Source: Comamonas testosteroni
GTDB taxonomy: Bacteria; Pseudomonadota; Gammaproteobacteria; Burkholderiales; Burkholderiaceae_C
Assembly: GCF_014076415.1 (NCBI RefSeq)
Contig: NZ_CP043568.1
Coordinates: 4,650,001-4,714,000 of the forward strand
Length of the DNA: 64,000 nucleotides
Direction of reading: 5' to 3'
Shown: positions 9,140 through 16,914 of the stretch, piece by piece
Numbering within the stretch: the stretch's first letter is position 1
Layout of the letters: every line of letters begins with the position of its first letter
The notes under the pieces: generated by a model
Databases searched by the model: none
Told to the model about the DNA's origin: nothing
Seen by the model: the letters and a program-made list of their open reading frames with translations, nothing else
Made by a program: the position numbers and the translations under genes

Positions 9140-9146
9140 TTGCGAC

Positions 9147-10934
9147 ATGGCTTTGACCCTGGAACAACTGAATGCCGCCGATGCGGCAACCGCCACCGAC
9201 CTGCTCGATGGCCTGTACGAGCACTCGCCCTGGATTGCCGCCAAGGCACTGGAGCAGCGTCCCTTCAAGTCCATGGCGCATATCAAGCACGCCATGGCCA
9301 AGGTGCTGGCCGAGTCCAGCGAGCAGGCCCAGCTCGATCTGATCCGCGCTCACCCGGAGCTGGCCGGCAAGCAGATGGAGACCAACACGCTCACCGCCGA
9401 ATCGACGAATGAGCAGAAGAAGGCTGGCCTGACCAACTGCACGCCCGAAGAGCTGGAGCACATCCGCAAGCTCAACGCCGAATACGGCAAGCGCTTCGGC
9501 TTCCCCTTCATCCTGGCCGTACGCGGCGCGCGCGGTCTGGGTCTGAGCAAGGCCGAGATCATTGCGACCTTCGAGCGTCGCATGTTCAACCATCCGGCAT
9601 ACGAACAGGCCGAGGCACTGCGCAACATCCACCGCATCGCCGAGATCCGCCTGAACGACAAGTTCGGCTACGAACCCGTCGAAGGCAACGAAGTCTGGGA
9701 CTGGCAGGAACGCCTGTCCACCAACAGCGACCCCGGCTACGCCGAAAAAGGCCAGCTGACGGTGACTTACCTGACCGACGCCCACCGCGCCTGCGCCCAG
9801 CGCATCAGCCACTGGATGCGTGAAATCGGCTTCGACGAAGTCGAGATCGACGCCGTGGGCAATGTGGTGGGTCGCTACAAGGCCGCCCCAGAATTTGCGG
9901 ACAAGGGCGCCAAGACCCTGCTGACCGGCAGCCACTACGACACCGTGCGCAACGGCGGCAAGTACGACGGCCGCCTGGGCATCTTCGTGCCCATGGCCTG
10001 CGTCAAGCAACTGGCCCAGCAAGGCAAGCGTCTGCCCTTCAACATCGAAGTGGTGGGTTTCTCGGAAGAGGAAGGCCAGCGCTACAAGGCCACCTTCCTG
10101 GGTTCGGGCGCCCTGGTGGGCGACTTCAAGCAGGAATGGCTGGAGCAAAAGGACGCCGACGGCATCACGCTGCGCGAAGCCATGCTGCATGCCGGCCTGT
10201 GCATCGACGACATCCCCAAGCTGGAGCGTGATCCCGCCAAGTATCTGGGCTTTGTGGAAGTGCACATCGAGCAGGGCCCCGTGCTCAACGAGCTGGACAT
10301 TCCCCTGGGCATCGTCACCTCCATCAACGGCAGTGCCCGTTACACGTGCGAATTCATCGGCATGGCCAGCCACGCCGGCACCACGCCCATGAACCGCCGC
10401 CGCGATGCCGCAGCCGGCGTGGCCGAGCTGTCGCTGTACATCGAAAAGCGCGCCGGCCAGGACGGCGACAGCGTGGCCACCATCGGCCAGCTGAACGTGC
10501 CCTCGGGCTCGGTCAACGTGGTGCCCGGCCGCTGCCAGTTCTCGCTGGACCTGCGCGCCCCCACCAACGAGCAGCGCGACGCCATGATCAACGACATCAT
10601 GGCCGAGATGGCTACGATCGCCGAACGCCGCGGCCTGCGCTACACCACCGATCTGTCCATGAAGGCAGCGGCTGCACCCAGCGCTCCCGAATGGCAGAAA
10701 CGCTGGGAAAACGCTGTCGACGCACTGGGCGTGCCCCTGTTCCGCATGCCCAGCGGTGCCGGTCACGACGCCATGAAGCTGCACGAAATCATGCCCCAGG
10801 CCATGTTGTTCGTGCGCGGCATGAACGCCGGCATCAGCCACAACCCGCTGGAAGCCTCCACCTCCGACGACATGCAACTGTCCGTGGATGCCTTCACCCA
10901 CCTCCTCCACCAACTGGCTCAAGAACAGCAATGA
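9147..10934 (+). CDS. bifunctional OHCU decarboxylase (UraD) - allantoate amidohydrolase fusion
   Basis: 595 aa from the ATG at 9147, 7 bases after puuE. Residues 1-165 are a UraD domain (RAHPELAGK with the catalytic His near 68, FPFILAVRG near 120), which decarboxylates OHCU to S-allantoin. Residues 180-595 are an M20-type Zn-dependent amidohydrolase of the AllC/hydantoinase group, with metal ligands in GSHYDTV and YDGRLG, EEEGQRY, and VEVHIEQGPVL. That half should hydrolyse allantoate to ureidoglycine or ureidoglycolate plus ammonia. The two halves flank PuuE in the pathway (before and after allantoin). The fused frame is continuous, with no sign of an assembly error. The stop overlaps the next start (ATGA). 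Confidence 0.92.
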   Translation: MALTLEQLNAADAATATDLLDGLYEHSPWIAAKALEQRPFKSMAHIKHAMAKVLAESSEQAQLDLIRAHPELAGKQMETNTLTAESTNEQKKAGLTNCTPEELEHIRKLNAEYGKRFGFPFILAVRGARGLGLSKAEIIATFERRMFNHPAYEQAEALRNIHRIAEIRLNDKFGYEPVEGNEVWDWQERLSTNSDPGYAEKGQLTVTYLTDAHRACAQRISHWMREIGFDEVEIDAVGNVVGRYKAAPEFADKGAKTLLTGSHYDTVRNGGKYDGRLGIFVPMACVKQLAQQGKRLPFNIEVVGFSEEEGQRYKATFLGSGALVGDFKQEWLEQKDADGITLREAMLHAGLCIDDIPKLERDPAKYLGFVEVHIEQGPVLNELDIPLGIVTSINGSARYTCEFIGMASHAGTTPMNRRRDAAAGVAELSLYIEKRAGQDGDSVATIGQLNVPSGSVNVVPGRCQFSLDLRAPTNEQRDAMINDIMAEMATIAERRGLRYTTDLSMKAAAAPSAPEWQKRWENAVDALGVPLFRMPSGAGHDAMKLHEIMPQAMLFVRGMNAGISHNPLEASTSDDMQLSVDAFTHLLHQLAQEQQ

Positions 10935-12217
10935 CCAATATGAATCAAGACAAGCAAGCCACCTACGCCGCCATCGATGCATGGATTGACGAGCACTTCG
11001 ACGAAGAAGTGAAGTTTCTGCAGGCCATGGTGCAAGTGCCCACGGACACGCCTCCCGGCAACAATGCCCCCCACGCCGAACGCACTGCCGAGCTGATCAA
11101 GGGCTTTGGCTTCGACGCCGAAAAGCACGTCGTGCCCGAAGCCGACGTCAAGGCCTACGGCATGGAATCCATCACCAACCTGATCGTGCGCCGCCAGTAC
11201 GGTGCGCAGGGTGACGGTGGCCGCACCATCGCCCTGAACGCCCACGGCGACGTGGTGCCTCCGGGCGAAGGCTGGACCAAGGACCCCTACGGCGCCGAGA
11301 TCGAAGACGGCAAGCTCTATGGCCGCGCCGCTGCCGTGAGCAAGAGCGACTTCGCCTCCTTCACCTTTGCCGTGCGTGCCCTGGAAGCCGTGGCCAAGCC
11401 CAGCAAGGGCGCCGTGGAACTGCACTACACCTACGACGAAGAGTTCGGCGGCATCATGGGCCCCGGCTGGCTGCTGGAAAAGGGCCTGACCAAGCCCGAC
11501 CTGATGATCGCAGCGGGCTTCAGCTACGAAGTAGTTACCGCTCACAACGGCTGCCTGCAGATGGAAATCACCGTGCAGGGCAAGATGGCTCACGCCGCCG
11601 TGCCCCACACCGGCGTGGACGCGCTGCAAGCCACTGCGGTGCTGCTCACGGCGCTGTACGCCGAGAACGTGAAATACAAGCAAGTCACGTCCAAGGTGCC
11701 CGGCATCAAGCACCCCTACCTGAACATCGGCCGCATCGATGGCGGCACCAACACCAATGTGGTGCCCGGCAAGGTCATGCTCAAGATCGACCGCCGCATG
11801 ATTCCTGAAGAGAATCCCGTGGAAGTCGAAGCCAGCATCCGTGCCGTGATCGCCAAGGCCATCGCCGACTTCAACACCCAGGGCGGCTACACCGGTGAAG
11901 ATGCCGTGCGCGTGGACATCAAGCGCCTGCTGCTGGCCAACGCCATGACTCCCCTGGACGGCAACAAGCCCCTGGTGGACGCCATCCAGAAGCACGGCGA
12001 AGCCATCTTTGGCGAAGTACCTCCTGCAGTGGGAACGCCTCTGTACACCGACGTGCGCCTGTACGTCGAGCGCGGCATCCCCGGCGTGATCTACGGCGCA
12101 GGCCCCCGCACCGTGCTGGAATCGCACGCCAAGCGCTCCGACGAGCGCCTGGTGCTGGAAGATCTGCGCCGCGCCACCAAGGTGGTGGCCCGCTCGCTGG
12201 TGGACCTGACTGCATAA
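10931..12217 (+). CDS. M20-family metallohydrolase (ArgE/DapE-like), allantoin operon
   Basis: 428 aa, cytoplasmic. The start ATG at 10931 overlaps the stop of the preceding gene (ATGA). The Zn-site motifs are NAHGDVVPPG (about 98), the GRAAAVSKSD region (about 132) and TYDEEFGG (about 172), with the dimerisation-domain sequence GKMAHAAVPHTG near 219 and a C-terminal His in VLESHAKRSDE near 400. Family members remove acyl or carbamoyl groups from amino-acid-like substrates. In this operon a substrate downstream of allantoate, such as a ureido acid, is plausible, but the activity cannot be read from the sequence. A strong terminator follows. Confidence 0.82.
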   Translation: MTNMNQDKQATYAAIDAWIDEHFDEEVKFLQAMVQVPTDTPPGNNAPHAERTAELIKGFGFDAEKHVVPEADVKAYGMESITNLIVRRQYGAQGDGGRTIALNAHGDVVPPGEGWTKDPYGAEIEDGKLYGRAAAVSKSDFASFTFAVRALEAVAKPSKGAVELHYTYDEEFGGIMGPGWLLEKGLTKPDLMIAAGFSYEVVTAHNGCLQMEITVQGKMAHAAVPHTGVDALQATAVLLTALYAENVKYKQVTSKVPGIKHPYLNIGRIDGGTNTNVVPGKVMLKIDRRMIPEENPVEVEASIRAVIAKAIADFNTQGGYTGEDAVRVDIKRLLLANAMTPLDGNKPLVDAIQKHGEAIFGEVPPAVGTPLYTDVRLYVERGIPGVIYGAGPRTVLESHAKRSDERLVLEDLRRATKVVARSLVDLTA

Positions 12218-12274
12218 GCGCTGCCCGCCTTTTGAACGCCTAGCCTTCTCCAGCCTGGATGGAGGTTTTTCAAG

Positions 12275-12303
12275 GAGCCTGGATTCGTCCAGGCTCTTTT
12301 TTT
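12275..12303 (+). terminator. Rho-independent terminator ending the allantoin operon
   Basis: GAGCCTGGA-TTCG-TCCAGGCTC forms a perfect 9-bp stem with a tetraloop, followed by seven T. Canonical. It directly abuts the 3' end of the convergent LysR gene. Confidence 0.92.
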
Positions 12304-13276
12304 ATGCGCGCCCAGGCAGCAGGCCGGCGGGCATTTGCTCGGCATGGCTCAGGTCCACATGGCTGGCCAGAAAATCCAGCACTGCCCGCGTCCTCACCGG
12401 CAGCTGGCCGGGCTTGCCCACATACACGGCATGGATGGGCTGCAGATCTCCGGGATTGAAGTCTTCGAGCAGCGCCTGCAACCTGCCCGCGTGCAGATCC
12501 TCCCAGGCGTGATAGAGCGACAGCCGCGCCAGGCCCGCCCCGGCCTTGGCCAGATTGGCCATGGCTTCGCCATCGTTGACGCGCAGCACCTCGCCCATGC
12601 TCACCGTCACCGCCTTGCCCGCCACCACAAACGGCCAGTGCGGTATGGCCCGCGGATAGTTCCAGCCGATGCGCACATGGCCTGCCAGCTCGTCGGGATG
12701 CTGCGGCCTGCCAAAGCGCTGCAGATAGTCGGGCGAGGCCACGATCACCTGGCGCGTGTGACCCAGCTTGCGCGCCACCATGTCCGAAGACGGCAGCTCT
12801 CCCCAGCGCAAGGCGATATCGGCACGGGCCGCTATCAGGTCCACGACATGATCGGTAAAGCTGAGGTCCAGCTGCAGTCCCGGCCAGGTACGCATCAGCG
12901 GGCCGATCAGTGGCACCAGCAGGCGATTGCCCGTGGACGAGCTGGCATTGATGCGCACCACACCGGTGGGCTGGCCCTGCCGGGTGACCGAGGACTCCAG
13001 CGCCAGCCAGTCCGCCAGCAGCTGCCGCCCCTGCTCCAGCAACTGCTCTCCCTCGGCCGTCAGCTCCAGCCGCCGGGTGCTGCGGCGCAGCAGCTGCACG
13101 CCCAGCCGGGTCTCGAGCCGGGCCACGATCTTGCTGACGGCCGAGGGCGAGACCTCGCGCAGGCGCGCCGCTGCCGAGAAGCTGCCCTGCTGGGCCACCT
13201 GTACAAAGGTCTGCAGCTCCACAAAGCGGTCCGCGCTGTGCTCCTGCAGCAAAGGCATAGCCATGGATTTCTTCAT
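12302..13276 (-). CDS. LysR-family transcriptional regulator, divergent from an MFS exporter
   Basis: 324 aa. The HTH is at residues 14-75 (FVQVAQQGSFSAAARLREVSPSAVSKIVARLE) and the substrate-binding domain at about 100-305. It is divergent from the MFS transporter at 13404, the usual layout for a regulator and its exporter target. A near-palindromic candidate site lies 22 bases upstream of its start. Effector unknown. The second residue set MKKSMAMPLLQ gives possible alternative starts a few codons downstream. Confidence 0.87.
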   Translation of the reverse strand: MKKSMAMPLLQEHSADRFVELQTFVQVAQQGSFSAAARLREVSPSAVSKIVARLETRLGVQLLRRSTRRLELTAEGEQLLEQGRQLLADWLALESSVTRQGQPTGVVRINASSSTGNRLLVPLIGPLMRTWPGLQLDLSFTDHVVDLIAARADIALRWGELPSSDMVARKLGHTRQVIVASPDYLQRFGRPQHPDELAGHVRIGWNYPRAIPHWPFVVAGKAVTVSMGEVLRVNDGEAMANLAKAGAGLARLSLYHAWEDLHAGRLQALLEDFNPGDLQPIHAVYVGKPGQLPVRTRAVLDFLASHVDLSHAEQMPAGLLPGRA

Positions 13277-13297
13277 GAATCACATCATAAAGATGCG

Positions 13298-13320
13298 ATT
13301 TATTCCCCACAGGAACAAAT
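13298..13320. promoter_or_regulatory. Candidate LysR-type operator in the LysR/MFS gap
   Basis: ATTTATTCC (13298-13306) and GGAACAAAT (13312-13320) form an 8/9 inverted repeat around a 5-base centre. It is 23 bp like the site at 4755-4777 and matches it at 18 of 23 positions. Confidence 0.5.
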
Positions 13321-13403
13321 GCATGTCCGCATCAAGGGCTAGCGCGCCTTCTGCCGCAGGTTCACAGTTCAGCCCTTCGCGGAATTTTCACAAGGACGTT
13401 TTC

Positions 13404-14588
13404 ATGCCTGCAGCATTGCTTGCGCTGGCCGCCGGTGCCTTCGGCATCGGCACCACGGAATTCATCATCATGGGCCTGCTGACCCAGGTCAGCCAGGATC
13501 TTCATATCTCCATCCCCACGGCGGGCACGCTGATCTCGGGCTATGCCGTAGGCGTCGCCGTGGGCGCTCCCGTTCTCACGCTGGCCTCGCGCCGCTGGCC
13601 GCGCAAGCTGCTGCTGCTGAGCCTGATGCTGCTGTTCATCGCCGGCAATGCCGCCGCCGCTCTGGCACCCAGCTATGGCTGGCTGATGGCGGCACGCGTG
13701 CTGACCTCGCTGACCCACGGCACCTTCTTCGGCGTCGGTGCGGTCGTCGCCACGCAACTGGTGGCCCCCGAGAAGAAGGCCTCGGCCATTGCGCTGATGT
13801 TTTCCGGCCTGACCCTGGCCACGCTGCTGGGCGTTCCCTTCGGCACCTGGATCGGCCAGCACTGGGGCTGGCGCATGGCATTTGCCAGCGTCAGCGGCAT
13901 CGGCGTGATCGCACTGCTGATCCTGCTGCGCCATGTGCCACGCGCACTCAGCATGCCCAGCCCTCAGGGTCTGACGCAGGAGCTGGCCGTGCTGCGCAAT
14001 GGCGCCATGTGGCGCGGCCTGCTGTTGACCGTGATCGGCTTTGCCGGCGTCTTCACCCTCTATACCTATATAGAGCCTCTGCTGACCCAGATCACGGGAA
14101 TGGACAACCGCATGATCGCCTTCACCCTGCTGCTGTTCGGGGCGGGGCTGGCCTTGGGCAACCATGCGGGCGGCAAGCTGGCCGACCGCTTTGGCGTGCA
14201 GCGCGCACTGTGGGTGTCGCTGGCCGCCTTGATGCTGGTGCTGCTCGCGGGCCGCTGGATGTTTGCAAGCACGCCCCTGGCGATTGCCTTTGTGCTGCTG
14301 CTGGGCATTGCCGCCTTTGCCACTGTCGCGCCGCTGCAGATGGGTGTGCTGCAATCGGCTGGCGAAGCGGGCATGAATCTGGCGTCCAGCCTCAATATCG
14401 CGGCCTTCAATCTGGGCAATGCCCTGGGCGCCTGGCTGGGCGGAGCGGTGATTGCACAGGGCCTGGGCCTGACTTGGCTGGCCTGGGCTGCCGCCATGCC
14501 TGCTGCAGCGGCGCTGCTCATGGCCAGCCTGGCACCACACCGGGCCAGCTCCGGCCAGTCACCTGCCATGGCGGCAGGCATGCATTAA
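13404..14588 (+). CDS. MFS transporter, DHA1-type drug/metabolite exporter
   Basis: 394 aa from the ATG at 13404, which has an AAGGA ribosome site 10 bases upstream; the frame is open further upstream through the LysR gene but that part is antisense. About 12 hydrophobic segments are visible. FGIGTTEFIIMGLLTQVSQDL at the N-terminus is typical of the AraJ/YdhP/NepI-like proton-driven exporters, and ASRRWPRKLLL is the MFS loop 2-3 signature. Inner-membrane efflux of a small metabolite or drug is likely; the substrate is unknown. Control by the divergent LysR protein is probable. Confidence 0.88.
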   Translation: MPAALLALAAGAFGIGTTEFIIMGLLTQVSQDLHISIPTAGTLISGYAVGVAVGAPVLTLASRRWPRKLLLLSLMLLFIAGNAAAALAPSYGWLMAARVLTSLTHGTFFGVGAVVATQLVAPEKKASAIALMFSGLTLATLLGVPFGTWIGQHWGWRMAFASVSGIGVIALLILLRHVPRALSMPSPQGLTQELAVLRNGAMWRGLLLTVIGFAGVFTLYTYIEPLLTQITGMDNRMIAFTLLLFGAGLALGNHAGGKLADRFGVQRALWVSLAALMLVLLAGRWMFASTPLAIAFVLLLGIAAFATVAPLQMGVLQSAGEAGMNLASSLNIAAFNLGNALGAWLGGAVIAQGLGLTWLAWAAAMPAAAALLMASLAPHRASSGQSPAMAAGMH

Positions 14589-14668
14589 TGGAAGCGCGGC
14601 AAGACTGAAGCAAGCGGTGGCTGCCCCGGCGGCCGCTACAACGCATTCCCGCAGCGCATTCCACACCC

Positions 14669-14694
14669 AAGGCGACCTCGAGGTCGCCTTTTTT
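14669..14694 (+). terminator. Rho-independent terminator after the MFS gene
   Basis: AAGGCGACCTCGAGGTCGCC, a perfect palindromic stem, is followed by six T. It lies 80 bases after the MFS stop codon. Confidence 0.85.
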
Positions 14695-15171
14695 GCGTGC
14701 GCACCACTTCGGCATGGTTCTTGCACCGCTTTGGCTCCTGTTGCAGCGCAACGCCTCTTGTCGGGTCTCCATGGACGCTTTTGCACGAAGGTGCACCAAT
14801 TCCGGGCTTGATGCCTTTTTTTGCACCTTCCTCAACGCTAATGCATGCGAGTGATCGTCGCCTGGCAGCCCGCTTTCTTTCACTAGATGTTTCAAGACCC
14901 GAAACCTGCGCGCGCATAACCGCAGTCAGATCCCTTGCGATTGCATATCGCGCAAGATTTGCTATGAAAAACAAAGCATCTAGCGCTTGATATCAAAAGG
15001 TTTCAATATGTTTTATTCTGAAAATCTGAAAAACAAAGCGCCATAAGCTACATATTTGATAGCAATCGGTAATTACCTTAGATGGTTATGCGTGAAAAAC
15101 ATAACTATTAACTTCCTATCCAGAAACTGAATTTTGAGCAGGGTTTACCGCTAGATGCTGCGCGTTATGAG
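14695..15171. other. Intergenic region with ATAGCTGCT-type repeats, no convincing gene
   Basis: No frame here has a credible start, ribosome site and protein-like composition. The stretch 14960-15070 is AT-rich and holds degenerate repeat units: GCATCTAGCGCTTGATA, and AAGCTACATATTTGATAGCAA, related to those at 5838-5934. The region probably contains the permease promoter at its right end. Confidence 0.4.
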
Positions 15172-15188
15172 CTGTATACACTTTTTGT
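15172..15188. promoter_or_regulatory. Candidate GntR operator (CTGTATACA-N4-TTGT), site 2
   Basis: CTGTATACACTTTTTGT lies 69 bases upstream of the purine permease start. It shares CTGTATACA and TTGT at identical spacing with the site upstream of the GntR gene (7470-7486), linking permease and allantoin operon in one inferred regulon. Confidence 0.5.
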
Positions 15189-15257
15189 ATGGATTGCATG
15201 CCATTCGCAAATCGCATGCCAACCTGAAGCCAATATAGAGTGAGGAGACATGTTTTT

Positions 15258-16745
15258 ATGACATCCCAAGTGCATCCCGTGGATGAGGTTCTGCCATTTG
15301 GCAAACTCACCGCCTTAGGTCTGCAGCACGTTCTGGTCATGTATGCCGGCGCCGTCGCCGTGCCACTGATCGTGGGCCGTGCCCTGAACCTCCCCCCTGA
15401 GCAGGTCGCGCACCTGATCTCCGCCGACCTGTTCGTCTGCGGCCTGGTCACCCTGATCCAGGCCATGGGCGCGACCCAGTGGTTCGGCATCAAGCTGCCC
15501 GTGATGATGGGTGTGACCTTTGCCAGCGTGGCCCCCATGGTGTCCATGGCACAGAGTACCGGCGGCAATGCCGGCGCAGGCCTGATCTTTGGCTCGGTGA
15601 TCGGCGCGGGGGTGATCTCCATCCTCATTGCGCCGCTCATCAGCCGCATGCTGCGCTTCTTCCCCCCGGTCGTGACCGGCACCATCATCGCCGTCATCGG
15701 CATCAGCCTGATGCGTGTGGGCATCAACTGGATCTTCGGCAACCCCGTGGGCCCCACTGCCCCTTCCGTGCCCAACCCCGAGCACCTGAAGTGGCTGGCC
15801 GAGGCCCAGGCCATGGCCGGCGCTCCCGGCTCCTCGCTGCCCGCCATCCCCAAGGGCTTCTCGGTGCTGCCCACCATGCCCAACCCCAAGTACGCCGATC
15901 TGCAAGGCGCTGCGGTCTCGGGCATCGTGCTGCTGTCCATCTTGCTGATCGCTCGCTTTGCCAAGGGCTTCCTGGCCAATATCTCGGTGCTGATGGGCAT
16001 CTTGATCGGCGGCGTGATCTCCGTGGCCATGGGTCTGATGAACTTCGAGAAGGTCGCCAAGGCCGAGTGGTTCACCCTGGTACTGCCCTTCCAGATCGCC
16101 ATGCCCGTGTTCGACCCCATCCTGATCCTGACCATGAGCCTGGTGATGGTGGTGGTGATGATCGAGTCCACCGGCATGTTCCTGGCCCTGGGCGACATGG
16201 CCAAGCGCGACATCACGCAGGACGAGCTGACCCGCGGTCTGCGCACCGACGGTCTGGGTACCCTGATCGGCGGCATCTTCAACACCTTCCCCTACACCAG
16301 CTTCTCCCAGAACGTGGGTCTGGTGGCCGTGACCGGCGTGCTCAGCCGCTGGGTCTGCGTGGCCGGTGGCGTGATCCTCATCGTTCTGGGCGTGCTGCCC
16401 AAGATGGGGGCTCTGATCGAATCCCTGCCCACCGTGGTGCTGGGCGGCGCCGGCCTGGTGATGTTCGGCATGGTGGCTTCCACCGGCATCCGCATCCTGG
16501 CCAACGTGGATTTCCGCAACAACAAGAACAACGCCATGATCGTGGCAGTGTCCATCGGCGTGGGAATGATTCCTCTGGTTGCCCCTAATTTCCGTCAGTG
16601 GATGCCCCATTCCATCCATCCACTGATTGAATCCGGTATCCTGCTGTCCTCGATTACCGCCGTGGCATTGAATCTTTTCTTTAACGGAGCCGCCAAAGAC
16701 AACAGCGCTGCCATCAACGCAGCACGTGAGGCTGACGCTCACTAA
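15258..16745 (+). CDS. NCS2-family urate/xanthine permease
   Basis: 495 aa with 12-14 hydrophobic segments, an inner-membrane nucleobase:cation symporter of the NCS2/NAT family. The TM1 segment has the conserved His (LQHVLVMYAGAVAVP), TM8 has the key Glu in VMIESTGMFLALGD, and the NAT signature QNVGLVAVTGV is in TM10. The purine subgroup (XanQ/UacT/PucJ type) is favoured over uracil permeases by the sequence and by the nearby allantoin genes; urate or xanthine is the likely substrate. The ATG at 15258 follows GTGAGGAGA. A shared GntR-type site lies upstream and a terminator downstream. Confidence 0.88.
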   Translation: MTSQVHPVDEVLPFGKLTALGLQHVLVMYAGAVAVPLIVGRALNLPPEQVAHLISADLFVCGLVTLIQAMGATQWFGIKLPVMMGVTFASVAPMVSMAQSTGGNAGAGLIFGSVIGAGVISILIAPLISRMLRFFPPVVTGTIIAVIGISLMRVGINWIFGNPVGPTAPSVPNPEHLKWLAEAQAMAGAPGSSLPAIPKGFSVLPTMPNPKYADLQGAAVSGIVLLSILLIARFAKGFLANISVLMGILIGGVISVAMGLMNFEKVAKAEWFTLVLPFQIAMPVFDPILILTMSLVMVVVMIESTGMFLALGDMAKRDITQDELTRGLRTDGLGTLIGGIFNTFPYTSFSQNVGLVAVTGVLSRWVCVAGGVILIVLGVLPKMGALIESLPTVVLGGAGLVMFGMVASTGIRILANVDFRNNKNNAMIVAVSIGVGMIPLVAPNFRQWMPHSIHPLIESGILLSSITAVALNLFFNGAAKDNSAAINAAREADAH

Positions 16746-16787
16746 ACGCCAGCCCAAAGCGAACGCTGACTTACCCGCCAGCCCAAG

Positions 16788-16820
16788 CCCCCTGCCGCCC
16801 CACAGTGCGCCAGGGGGTTT
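16788..16820 (+). terminator. Probable terminator after the permease gene
   Basis: CCCCCTG (16788-16794) and CAGGGGG (16811-16817) form a 7-bp GC-rich stem with a 16-base loop, followed by TTTGTTG. The loop is long, so it is less certain than the other terminators. Confidence 0.6.
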
Positions 16821-16914
16821 GTTGTCGATACAGTTGAAGCAAAACAGACCTGACTCAAAATGCTTCTTGCCATCCGGTAAGCTCCGAGAAGCAACTTGCT
16901 GATAAATATTTCGT

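Noticed and set aside
10346..10930. N-terminal extension of the M20 hydrolase
   Set aside because: It would overlap the UraD-AllC fusion in another frame and is Arg/His-rich; the ATGA overlap at 10931 is the natural start.
9027..10982. 651-codon open frame on the minus strand
   Set aside because: Antisense to the UraD-AllC fusion, which has clear motifs; no protein-like features.
12927..13403. N-terminal extension of the MFS gene
   Set aside because: The frame is open but overlaps the LysR gene on the other strand; the ATG at 13404 has a ribosome site and starts the membrane protein correctly.
14697..14990. 97-codon frame after the MFS terminator
   Set aside because: Starts inside the terminator tail, lacks a ribosome site and runs into repeat DNA.
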